7,678 bases of DNA, taken from assembly GCA_030018635.1 (NCBI GenBank), contig JASEHU010000092.1:1-7678 (forward strand), written 5' to 3'. Position 1 is the first letter of the stretch, and each line of letters opens with the position of its first letter. The notes beneath the pieces were generated by a model. It was not told the DNA's origin. It worked only from the letters and a program-made list of their open reading frames with translations, and did not search any database. This DNA comes from a bacterium. GTDB lineage: Bacteria > UBA9089 > CG2-30-40-21 > SBAY01. The position numbers and the translations under genes were made by a program. Of the stretch, positions 1 to 6,665 are shown one piece after another.

Positions 1-5
1 CACTT

Positions 6-24
6 AATCTCCACCAATCTCCAC
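6..24. repeat. Two-copy direct repeat AATCTCCAC
   Basis: The 9-mer AATCTCCAC occurs at 6-14 and again at 16-24, one base apart. It lies in non-coding DNA at the edge of the window, beyond the 3' end of the pilus ATPase gene. No function can be read from it, and the array may extend out of the window. Confidence 0.5.
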
Positions 25-34
25 TTATTTTTCC

Positions 35-51
35 ACCGTTCACTGAGCGGT
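35..51. repeat. Small stem-loop, 7-bp stem with triloop
   Basis: ACCGTTC (35-41) pairs with GAGCGGT (45-51), including one G-U pair, around a three-base loop. No T-run follows on either strand, so it is not a standard intrinsic terminator. It is one of two hairpins beyond the 3' end of the minus-strand pilU gene and might protect that mRNA end. A 12-bp palindrome, ATTAAATTTAAT, follows at 55-66. Confidence 0.4.
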
Positions 52-80
52 TACATTAAATTTAATAGGAGATATAAGTC

Positions 81-113
81 TAATAGGTCCTATATGTTTT
101 ATATGTCCTATTA
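81..113. repeat. Imperfect 33-bp inverted repeat after pilU
   Basis: TAATAGG at 81-87 pairs with CCTATTA at 107-113. Inside, a further C-G pair and TATA/TATA pairs continue the stem with two mismatches around a five-base loop. It begins 8 bases past the pilU stop codon (minus strand), where a transcription end would be expected. No U-tract follows in the pilU sense, so a terminator role is uncertain. A third TAATAGG at 63-69 shows that the motif is locally repeated. Confidence 0.5.
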
Positions 114-120
114 GAAATTC

Positions 121-1191
121 CTATCCGCCACTTGTCCTTAACCCCTTTATTCGCATCTTAAGGTCATTTGGGCTATCTGCGTAACTCATAGCGTCCTCTA
201 ACGAAATTAATTCTTGTTGATAAAGGGTATGTAGAGATTGGTCAAATGTTTGCATTCCTTCTTGTGTCCCTGCCTCAATAGCATCCTTAATTTTACCGAT
301 TTCACCCTTTAAAATTAAACTCTTTATTCTGGGTGTGGCCATCATAACCTCTACGGCAACAATTCTTCCCTGTCCGTCTTTTCTTGGTAGGAGTCTCTGA
401 GAAATAATTGCCCGCAGGTTGAACGAAAGTTGTAATAGAATCTGCTCATGCACACTACTGGGATAAAATTGTAATATCCTCTCTATGGTTTGATTGGCAT
501 TAGTTGAATGGAGTGTACTCATAACCAAATGTCCTGTTTCAGCAAAGTAAATAGCCGATGAAACACTTTCTACATCCCGCATCTCACCAATTAAAATCAC
601 ATCTGGTGCCTGTCTCAGGGTGTTTTTTAATGCCTCGGCAAATGATTCCGTATCAATTCCTACTTCCCGTTGGCTAATAATAGATTTTTTGTCGTAATGG
701 ACAAATTCTATTGGGTCCTCGATACTGATAATATGTCCTGATTTTAATGTGTTTCGATAATCAATCATGGCGGCTAAGGTAGTAGATTTCCCTGAGCCGG
801 TAGCACCGGTGACTAAGATTAATCCTCTTGGCTCTAAGGCTAAATCGTTTAATACCGTTGGTAAATTTAATTCCTCTACGGAGGGAATGTCCAATTTTAC
901 TCGTCGAAAGACTATTCCTACAGAACCGCGTTGATAATACAGGTTACATCTATATCTTCCTACACCCGGTATGGCATAGGCTAAATTCATCTCATGGGTT
1001 TGACTAAAAGTTCTTCTTTGTTCCTCGTTCATAATAGAATTAGCCAATTCGCTAAGTTCTACCTCGTTGAGTTTCTCGCCGATAAAACAGGTTTCCCCTT
1101 CTATGCGATAAGTTGGCGGTGTATCTGCCTTTAAATAAAGGTCTGATGCACACTTTTCTTCCATTACCCGTAATAATTCACCTATACTCAT
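121..1191 (-). CDS. pilU: PilU-type type IV pilus retraction ATPase
   Basis: This 356-residue protein is a cytoplasmic hexameric ATPase of the PilT/PilU branch of secretion ATPases, which powers type IV pilus retraction at the inner membrane. The PAS-like N-terminal domain spans about 1-100. The ATPase core shows Walker A GATGSGKST (129-137), an Asp box around SIEDPIEFVH (156-165), Walker B DVILIGEMRD (197-206, probable catalytic Glu203) and a His box TGHLVMSTLH (219-228). PilU affinity over PilT rests on YQRGSVGIVFRR, NANQTIERIL, GMQTFDQ (312-318) and ADSPNDLKMRIK near the C terminus. Length is normal and all key motifs are intact. The start is supported by GAGGG (1200-1204 on the complement), 8 bases upstream of the ATG. 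No other pil gene is visible. The gene is divergent from the small gene at 1518. In known systems PilU needs PilT to work, and PilT is not in view. Confidence 0.95.
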   Translation of the reverse strand: MSIGELLRVMEEKCASDLYLKADTPPTYRIEGETCFIGEKLNEVELSELANSIMNEEQRRTFSQTHEMNLAYAIPGVGRYRCNLYYQRGSVGIVFRRVKLDIPSVEELNLPTVLNDLALEPRGLILVTGATGSGKSTTLAAMIDYRNTLKSGHIISIEDPIEFVHYDKKSIISQREVGIDTESFAEALKNTLRQAPDVILIGEMRDVESVSSAIYFAETGHLVMSTLHSTNANQTIERILQFYPSSVHEQILLQLSFNLRAIISQRLLPRKDGQGRIVAVEVMMATPRIKSLILKGEIGKIKDAIEAGTQEGMQTFDQSLHTLYQQELISLEDAMSYADSPNDLKMRIKGLRTSGG

Positions 1192-1261
1192 TTAATCATC
1201 CCTCTTTACATAAAATAATTCGGGACGGTTCATTCTCATCGTTTTTCCTGTGATTTAGGGA

Positions 1262-1300
1262 GAAATTGGAAATTAGAAATTAGGAAGAAATTCGAAATCA
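1262..1300 (+). repeat. Heptamer array GAAATTN, forward arm
   Basis: Consecutive 7-mers are GAAATTG (1262-1268), GAAATTA (1269-1275) and GAAATTA (1276-1282). After a GGAA interruption come GAAATTC (1287-1293) and GAAATCA (1294-1300). The first unit is identical to the unit that builds the start of the barrel gene at 6676-6703. Together with 1327-1366 it forms a large imperfect palindrome. Confidence 0.8.
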
Positions 1301-1326
1301 TATCTTTTCCCTTGCCAATCTCTTGC

Positions 1327-1366
1327 CAATTTCAAATTTCTAATTTCAAATCTCATTTCTAATTTC
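1327..1366 (-). repeat. Heptamer array NAATTTC, inverted arm
   Basis: Read on the complement, this is the same 7-mer family: CAATTTC (1327-1333), AAATTTC (1334-1340), TAATTTC (1341-1347), AAATCTC (1348-1354), a shortened ATTTC (1355-1359) and TAATTTC (1360-1366). It faces the forward array across a 26-base spacer, so a transcript through the region would form a long AU-rich hairpin. Confidence 0.75.
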
Positions 1367-1466
1367 ACATCCATTTTTTAACCGCAAGCTTTCAAACAAA
1401 AGTGAACCATCTCAATAATTCCCTTTCTTATTATACTCAATTTACCTTCAAAAGTCAATTTTTTTG

Positions 1467-1495
1467 TTGACATAATATAAAATTTGTTGTATAAT
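1467..1495 (+). promoter_or_regulatory. Consensus sigma-70 promoter
   Basis: TTGACA (1467-1472) and TATAAT (1490-1495) are separated by exactly 17 bases, so both hexamers and the spacer match the housekeeping consensus fully. A/T-rich sequence with a T-tract lies just upstream and could act as an UP element. Transcription would start near 1502, leaving a leader of about 15 bases that is almost entirely ribosome-binding site. It drives the small membrane protein gene. Confidence 0.88.
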
Positions 1496-1502
1496 TATGG
1501 AA

Positions 1503-1508
1503 AGGAGG
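1503..1508 (+). promoter_or_regulatory. Strong Shine-Dalgarno that fixes the start at 1518
   Basis: AGGAGG (1503-1508), inside AAAGGAGGTG, is a near-perfect anti-16S complement 9 bases before the ATG at 1518. An in-frame ATG at 1497 lies between the -10 box and this site, at or before the expected transcription start. It therefore cannot be the real initiation codon. Confidence 0.88.
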
Positions 1509-1517
1509 TGGAGAAAA

Positions 1518-1769
1518 ATGGAAATATTAGGATTAAGTCTAACTGCTTTAGGGCTACTTTTTACTTATATCTGGAAGGCGAATGGTAAATTGCAGAAGAC
1601 AATGATGCAAGCATTAGAAAGGATTGAGGAGGGACAAAAAGAAATAGTTAAGATGACTCAGGAAGGATTTAAAACGGCACAGGAGAGCTCTTTTACCTTA
1701 TCTCAAATGCTGATTAATCAAACAAAGATATTAGAAAAAATAGAATCCAGGACAATATTGTCAACATAG
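1518..1769 (+). CDS. Small single-pass membrane protein with helical tail, unknown function
   Basis: This 83-residue protein has no function I can recognise. Residues about 3-19 (ILGLSLTALGLLFTYIW) form one hydrophobic membrane segment. Lysines at 20 and 24 follow at once, so the positive-inside rule puts the tail in the cytoplasm. Residues about 24-78 are highly charged, lack proline, and have regularly spaced Leu/Ile/Met (KLQKTMMQALERIEEGQKEI, then MLINQTKILEKIES), as expected for a long amphipathic or coiled-coil helix. The start at 1518 is chosen for its strong Shine-Dalgarno. The gene has its own consensus promoter and terminator, so it is a monocistronic unit, probably well expressed. 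A membrane-anchored scaffold or oligomeric regulator fits the shape; a holin-like protein is less likely with a single segment and long tail. The last codons overlap a perfect palindrome, GACAATATTGTC (1751-1762). Confidence 0.8.
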   Translation: MEILGLSLTALGLLFTYIWKANGKLQKTMMQALERIEEGQKEIVKMTQEGFKTAQESSFTLSQMLINQTKILEKIESRTILST

Positions 1770-1812
1770 CAATATTGAGTCTGATAATCGGATAAAATTA
1801 TGAGAAAAAATT

Positions 1813-1874
1813 GGGAGGAGGAATTATCAAGGCAATAGCTTTGTAGTTATAATTTCATCCTCCCTATTTGTTTT
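1813..1874 (+). terminator. Long rho-independent terminator of the small gene
   Basis: GGGAGGA (1813-1819) pairs with TCCTCCC (1858-1864). Above it AATTAT pairs with ATAATT, and CAAGGC with GCTTTG (one G-U pair), closing on an AATA tetraloop; the stem has small internal loops and a five-base bulge. The T-rich TATTTGTTTT follows at 1865-1874. It starts 43 bases after the stop codon of the small gene. The stem is longer than a typical terminator, so an extra role in RNA stability is possible. Confidence 0.75.
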
Positions 1875-1932
1875 GGAGCACATATTAGAATTTGTAATCG
1901 GATTTAGCAGATAATAAAGATAAAAAAGTCCG

Positions 1933-2134
1933 GTAACTATTTACCCAAATGAAGTGTAATGAAGGAAAAAGGGGAAACAGGGGAAAAATGGGAAAGAAGA
2001 AAGAAGAATAAAGGAGAAAGGGGGATTATAGGAGAAATGGAGAAATTATAATAAATATCTCCTTTTCCCCTTTTCCCAACTTTTCCATTTTCCCTTAGTT
2101 ACACCCTAATTTCTTCAGATGGGTAAAGTGTTAC
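1933..2134. mobile_element. 202-bp MITE-like element with 8-bp target duplication
   Basis: The left end (1933-1954) and the complement of the right end (2113-2134) match at 18 of 22 positions without gaps, both beginning GTAAC and sharing TTTACCCA and TGAAG. AAAGTCCG stands immediately outside each end, at 1925-1932 and 2135-2142, as expected of an 8-bp target-site duplication. The similarity continues inward after a 9-base offset through TGTAA..AAGG..AAAA, then a purine-rich left half opposite a pyrimidine-rich right half. There is no coding capacity, so it must have been moved in trans by a transposase that is not in the window. An 8-bp duplication is made by several IS families and I cannot name the parent. 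Confidence 0.8.
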
Positions 2135-2173
2135 AAAGTCCGTTTAATCCGCTTACTAAAAATTTATCCTAAA

Positions 2174-2200
2174 ATAATTCGTATAATTCGTGCAATTCGT
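2174..2200 (+). repeat. Three tandem 9-bp units (ATAATTCGT)
   Basis: ATAATTCGT occurs at 2174-2182 and 2183-2191, followed by the variant GCAATTCGT at 2192-2200, with no gap between units. The flanks TAAAATAATTCG (from 2170) and GGTTCAT (2201-2207) also occur around 1211-1233. There the middle is much shorter, so this looks like a dispersed intergenic repeat with variable unit number. Confidence 0.7.
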
Positions 2201-2221
2201 GGTTCATCTCCACTCCAAAAC

Positions 2222-2249
2222 TCAAGAAATTAACCATAAAAGCCGATAA
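2222..2249 (+). promoter_or_regulatory. Candidate sigma-28 (FliA/SigD-type) promoter
   Basis: GCCGATAA at 2242-2249 is identical to the full -10 consensus of sigma-28 promoters. Upstream, TCAA (2222-2225) at 16 bases spacing is a three-of-four match to the TAAA core of the -35, so that half is weak. Transcription would begin near 2256, about 28 bases before the GTG start at 2285, where a promoter for the operon is needed. The -10 match is seen; the sigma factor assignment is inferred. Confidence 0.5.
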
Positions 2250-2284
2250 ATACTTAGAGAGATTGTGTAATTAAAGAGGATAAA

Positions 2285-5200
2285 GTGAAAAAATTTATTC
2301 TATCAATAGGATTATTGTGTATTTTTGCTTCTACTGTTTATGCAGGTACTCTTGAATTTGCTGAAGGGATAAGAATCAAATCACACCTGCTTAGTGTCTC
2401 CTCTCGTGCTGTGCCTATAGTTATAGATTATAATTATGATGGGTTGAAAGACTTAATTATAGGTGATAAGGAGGGATATATATGGTTCTATGAAAATTTT
2501 GGCTCTGATAATTCTCCTACATTTGGACCTGGTTTTAAACTCGAAGTTAGTGGTGAGTCAATTAAGGTGAATTCTAACGCCACACCTTTTGTAGTCAATT
2601 GGGACAATACAAATGACATAGATTTAATTGTTGGAAGTGGGAATGGGGAATTAACTTTATTTACAAGTGGAGCTGGGGCTCCCACTAAACACTTACCTCT
2701 TTTACGGCCTGGGATACCTCTTACTGGAATTACTTCTCATACAAATGCCACACCGTTTGTTTGCGACTGGAATGATGATACCAAAAAAGACCTTATCATT
2801 GGTGATGCATATGGTAATATCTGGGTATATTTAAACTCTGGAACAGATGAAAATCCCGTGTTTAATAACAATGGTAGCAAGGTTTTTTTAGGCACAAACT
2901 CAACAAATTATTTAGATGTAGGAAATGATGCTATCCCTCGAGTGGTTGAGCAGTGGGATGGGGTTGGAAATAAGGATTTAGTTGTAGGTAATAGTGAAGG
3001 GGAGGTATATGTTTTTTTAAGTGGAACAAGTACCCCCAACGGAACTCCCACCTTCACTACCGGCACAAAGATTCAAACAAATACTCAAAATATAGATGTT
3101 GGAGATAATGCTACCCCTTTTATAGTTAATTGGGATAATTCCGGTGAGATAGATTTATTGGTTGGTGAAGGGGATGGCTCTTTAAATCTTTACCTGAACT
3201 CAAGCAGTAAACCACCTGTATTTTCTATCTCATCTAAAATAGCCGGTGAGCCAAAAGACCTTTATGCCGGTTCACAAGTTATTCCTTGTATCATAAATTG
3301 GGATAATGATGCAAAAGGGCTAAAGGATTTAATAGTTGGTGATGAATATGGTAAGGTAAAACTTTATTTAAATTCTGGAAACAATACCGCACCAAAATTT
3401 ACCGATGGCTATACCTTTCAAGTAAATGCAGGAACACAAACAGGAATAATAGATTTAGATGTAGGTTTTAATGCCAGTCCGTATGTCTATGACTGGAATA
3501 AAGATAATATCAGAGATTTGATTGTAGGCGATGAAAATGGGTGGATAAATATATTCATTAACTCCGGGAATGACATTTCACCAATTTTTAAACCAGGAAC
3601 TAAAGCTACTACTGGTAGCGGAACTAATCAGGCACTGAAGGTAACCTACGATGCTACACCTATAATGTGTGATTGGGATAATGATGGAGATATGGACATG
3701 GTGGTAGGAGATAGATATGGCAATGTAACCCTTTTCCTGAATTCCGGAACCGACCAAAAACCTGTGTTTACTTCCTTTCAAAAAATCAAGGCAGATAATA
3801 ATGATATTGATGTAGGTAATAATGCTAAGCCTTATGTAGTGGATTACGATAAGGATGGGAAAAAAGATTTAGTTGTTGGAAATAGCGAGGGATGTTTAAA
3901 GGTATATTTGAATATTGGTGCGGATAACAATCCAGTATTTACCACACAACAACCCAACTATTTTCAACTTGAGGCTAATTCTAATCCGTTGAAGGTTTCT
4001 GGTTATGCCGCACCGATAGTTATGGATTGGAACAACGATAATATACTTGACTTGATAGTAGGAGAGAAAGGTGGCTACATTAATCTTTATACTGGTAGTA
4101 TACGAAATTCACCTCCAAAAGTTTTATGTGATACACCTCCTGGCACACAAAGTAAAGAGATAACCATTAACTACTTTCTGAAGGATGATGAGAACGATGT
4201 TTGTTCGATTTTAGTCACATATTCTAAAGATGGTGGTATAAACTGGGCAACAGCTACTAAGGTTGTAAATGCTGGAGATAAAATATCAAATTTAAACTCA
4301 TCCAAAGAGGGAGTAAAACATAGCTTTGTCTGGGATTCTAAAGGTGATTTAGGAGGTAGTTTTGTAGGACAGGTAATAATAAAAATTATTCCAAATGATG
4401 GTCAGGTAGAAGGAAAATCTGGACAAACTAATAGTTTTTGGGTGAATAATGCTAATCCTCCGCCAGGGGAAAAGATAAAACTTCACGGTGCAGACCTTAA
4501 TTTAGATAACTACTCTACCCCAATCGTGACAAACTGGAACGAGGATAAGAAACGAGACCTTTTAATAGGTAGTGAAAATGGGTATGTCTATTTTTGTGAA
4601 AATGTAGGGACAGATGATTCCCCAAGGTTTGATAGTGCATGTCCTCTGCAAGTAGGCAGTAATTCACTCAAAGTAAATAATTATTCAAGTCCATTTGTAG
4701 ATAATTGGGACCATAGTGGCGATAAGGATTTATTAGTTGGAGATGGTGATGGATATGTAACATTTTTTAAGAATACGGGCAATTATCTGAATTTAGCTTC
4801 AGGGGAAAAGATTAAGGTTGGAACAAAGAACCTTCAGGTTGCAGGTAATGCTGTCCCAGTAGTAACAGATTGGGATAACGATGGGTATAGCGATTTAATT
4901 GTTGGAGATGGAAATGGTCATATATATCTTTATTTGAATGATAAGACCTCACAGACCATTCCTAATTTACTTCCAGGTGTTAAAATTCAGGCAAATAGCG
5001 ATTTAGATGTAGGCCGTAATGCCGCACCTTATGTCATTGACTGGGATGGAGATAATAAAGACGATTTGATTATTGGTAATAGTGATGGTTATGTCTTTTA
5101 TTACAAAAATATCGGGACGAACGGAACGCCTACTTTTAATAGTGGGACTAAAATTAAATTTGCAGAACAGGAGATTAAGGTTGATGCCAATTCAAGACCT

Positions 5201-6664
5201 TGCGTATTAAACAAGAATGGAAACAACATCGATTTACTAATCGGCAGTAAGGCAGGATATGTGTTTTTATATCGTCTGACCGATGTTAATACAAATACAG
5301 CACCGCAAATAACTATTACAAATCCTCAAGGCACCCAAACTACACAAACAGGTAGCGTGTCCATAACTTATATCTTGAAAGATGACCAATGGCAGAAATG
5401 TAGTTTAAAGGTAGAATATTCTCAAGATGGACAAAACTGGTATTCCGCAACCGGCACGCCTAAAACTAATTTAGAATCTTCATCCACAGGTATAGAACAT
5501 ACCTTTGTCTGGTTTTCAGATAAAAATGTATCCGCTACCCTAACTTATGTCTACCTTAGATTTATTCCTAATGATGGGCTAGTAGATGGTTCAACGGCGA
5601 CGGTAATCTTTTATCTTAGGAACAAAAACAATCTGCCTATGGTTACAAATGTCCTCCCTGCTATTGGAAAACTTGGGTATGTAGAGATTTCCTATGACCT
5701 ACAAGATATAGATAATGATTTATGCCAGGTTTTAGTTGAATATCAAGGTGGTTCTGTTGGGAATAAATGGGCAACGGCTACGGTAAATGGCACTGTTACA
5801 ATGGTAGCACCTGGGACAGGATCAAAATTAACCTGGCTATCGGCTATCGATGAGAAAAATCAAAAGGCTACCTATACCATTAGAATTACCCCAAAAGATA
5901 TTGGTGGTTATGGGACATCAGCTATGTCTATGATATTTACCTTAGATAATACTGTTCTATCTACTAAATTGGTCAAAGCGAACGAGACCCCTGAGTTAAT
6001 CTTCTCCCCGACTAAAATTAAGATTGTCCATCCATATAACGAAGATGTCCTTATCACTGTTGAGCAGAATCCACAAGGCGTTCCCGGTATGAACACATTA
6101 GCCTCGTTAAATGATACCGTTCGAAAGATTACCGCGGTTAAATTATCCAATACAAATCAATCAGCACCTCCAACAAAGGCTAAAATTACTATTGATTACA
6201 CAGATATAGGCTCTTATGAAACCGAGATTTTACTGCGGATATTTGAACTGCGGGAAAATAAATGGATATTGGTTGAGGGCAATCAATCAGTAGATGTGGT
6301 TAATAACTCGGTTACAGCAGAGGTAGAACATTTCTCGGTATTCAGGATTGGGCTGCATACCTCCTCGTTAGCTAATTTCAAGGTCTATCCTAATCCTTTT
6401 AAGGATAATGATGGGGATGTTTCTAACGGCGAACTTAATGTCTTAAACAGGGACTACATCGTCTTTGAGGGCGGGGTAAGTAAGGTAGAAATATACACCA
6501 TTGCCGGAGAATTAGTGAGGCAATCTCCAGATGTAACCACCGGGGTATGGACTTGGGACTTGAAGAATGACTACGGTAGATTGGTTGGCAGTGGCATCTA
6601 TATCTATGTGGTTAAGGATAGTACGGGTGCATCATTAGTTGGAAAAGTAGGAGTAATTAGATAA
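2285..6664 (+). CDS. Giant secreted FG-GAP/VCBS beta-propeller protein with Ig-like domains and C-terminal sorting domain
   Basis: This 1459-residue exported protein has a Sec signal peptide at 1-20 (MKKFILSIGLLCIFASTVYA, cleavage before Gly21). Next come about 15 FG-GAP/VCBS-type repeats of roughly 60-70 residues (pattern ATPxVxDWDxDGxxDLIVGD, then GxVxLYLNxGT), ten at about 42-607 and five at about 744-1003. Asp-rich loops such as DWDNDGDMD suggest calcium binding. An Ig/fibronectin-like domain (about 608-724) separates the two sets; two more follow (about 1004-1112 and 1116-1224), then an unassigned beta domain ending in EVEHFSVFRI. The last 98 residues (from 1362) carry YPNPF, a KVEIYTIAGELVR strand and a GSGIYIYVV strand, as in T9SS type A sorting or FlgD-like Ig domains. 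It starts with GTG after AGAGGA (2275-2280). It is probably a surface adhesin or glycan/protein-binding protein; no catalytic motif is seen. Confidence 0.93.
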   Translation: MKKFILSIGLLCIFASTVYAGTLEFAEGIRIKSHLLSVSSRAVPIVIDYNYDGLKDLIIGDKEGYIWFYENFGSDNSPTFGPGFKLEVSGESIKVNSNATPFVVNWDNTNDIDLIVGSGNGELTLFTSGAGAPTKHLPLLRPGIPLTGITSHTNATPFVCDWNDDTKKDLIIGDAYGNIWVYLNSGTDENPVFNNNGSKVFLGTNSTNYLDVGNDAIPRVVEQWDGVGNKDLVVGNSEGEVYVFLSGTSTPNGTPTFTTGTKIQTNTQNIDVGDNATPFIVNWDNSGEIDLLVGEGDGSLNLYLNSSSKPPVFSISSKIAGEPKDLYAGSQVIPCIINWDNDAKGLKDLIVGDEYGKVKLYLNSGNNTAPKFTDGYTFQVNAGTQTGIIDLDVGFNASPYVYDWNKDNIRDLIVGDENGWINIFINSGNDISPIFKPGTKATTGSGTNQALKVTYDATPIMCDWDNDGDMDMVVGDRYGNVTLFLNSGTDQKPVFTSFQKIKADNNDIDVGNNAKPYVVDYDKDGKKDLVVGNSEGCLKVYLNIGADNNPVFTTQQPNYFQLEANSNPLKVSGYAAPIVMDWNNDNILDLIVGEKGGYINLYTGSIRNSPPKVLCDTPPGTQSKEITINYFLKDDENDVCSILVTYSKDGGINWATATKVVNAGDKISNLNSSKEGVKHSFVWDSKGDLGGSFVGQVIIKIIPNDGQVEGKSGQTNSFWVNNANPPPGEKIKLHGADLNLDNYSTPIVTNWNEDKKRDLLIGSENGYVYFCENVGTDDSPRFDSACPLQVGSNSLKVNNYSSPFVDNWDHSGDKDLLVGDGDGYVTFFKNTGNYLNLASGEKIKVGTKNLQVAGNAVPVVTDWDNDGYSDLIVGDGNGHIYLYLNDKTSQTIPNLLPGVKIQANSDLDVGRNAAPYVIDWDGDNKDDLIIGNSDGYVFYYKNIGTNGTPTFNSGTKIKFAEQEIKVDANSRPCVLNKNGNNIDLLIGSKAGYVFLYRLTDVNTNTAPQITITNPQGTQTTQTGSVSITYILKDDQWQKCSLKVEYSQDGQNWYSATGTPKTNLESSSTGIEHTFVWFSDKNVSATLTYVYLRFIPNDGLVDGSTATVIFYLRNKNNLPMVTNVLPAIGKLGYVEISYDLQDIDNDLCQVLVEYQGGSVGNKWATATVNGTVTMVAPGTGSKLTWLSAIDEKNQKATYTIRITPKDIGGYGTSAMSMIFTLDNTVLSTKLVKANETPELIFSPTKIKIVHPYNEDVLITVEQNPQGVPGMNTLASLNDTVRKITAVKLSNTNQSAPPTKAKITIDYTDIGSYETEILLRIFELRENKWILVEGNQSVDVVNNSVTAEVEHFSVFRIGLHTSSLANFKVYPNPFKDNDGDVSNGELNVLNRDYIVFEGGVSKVEIYTIAGELVRQSPDVTTGVWTWDLKNDYGRLVGSGIYIYVVKDSTGASLVGKVGVIR
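6649..6653 (+). promoter_or_regulatory. Shine-Dalgarno of the barrel gene inside the preceding gene
   Basis: AGGAG lies within the last codons of the giant gene, 12 bases before the ATG at 6666. The spacing is long but usable. With only one base between stop and start, terminating ribosomes could re-initiate, so translation of the two genes is probably coupled. Confidence 0.5.
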
Positions 6665-6665
6665 A

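Larger units (their letters stand above)
1211..1412. repeat. Repeat-rich intergenic region between pilU and the small gene
   Basis: Apart from the promoter, this gap holds only repeats. TAAAATAATTCG (1211-1222) followed by a GGTTCAT segment (1227-1233) recurs near 2170-2207. An inverted GGTTCA counterpart, TGAACC, lies at 1403-1408, so the whole block is bounded by GGTTCA/TGAACC. The centre carries two opposed arrays of a 7-bp unit, listed separately. I see no open reading frame with a start and ribosome site here, and no RNA gene. The block could be a degenerate non-autonomous mobile element, but I see no clear target duplication. Confidence 0.5.

Noticed and set aside
81..113. Intrinsic terminator of pilU
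   Set aside because: The hairpin is well placed but AT-rich, mismatched and not followed by a U-tract in the gene's sense, so it is listed only as an inverted repeat.
1262..1366. CRISPR array
   Set aside because: The repeats are 7-bp units without unique spacers of regular length and there are no cas genes in the window.
1497..1517. Upstream in-frame ATG that would lengthen the small protein by 7 residues
   Set aside because: It lies directly after the -10 box, at or before the expected transcription start, has no ribosome site of its own, and would translate the Shine-Dalgarno of the ATG at 1518.
1933..2134. Purine-rich tract as a transcribed small RNA gene
   Set aside because: The inverted-repeat ends and flanking direct repeats explain the structure as a mobile element, and no promoter of its own is evident.
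2143..2284. Riboswitch in the leader of the giant gene
   Set aside because: The predicted leader is only about 28 bases and I see no aptamer-like set of stems; the GCCGATAA motif is better explained as a promoter element.
2488..3781. Minus-strand open frames at 2488-2685 and 3578-3781
   Set aside because: They are antisense to conserved FG-GAP repeats of the giant gene, have no ribosome sites or recognisable domains, and are explained by its repeated codon pattern.
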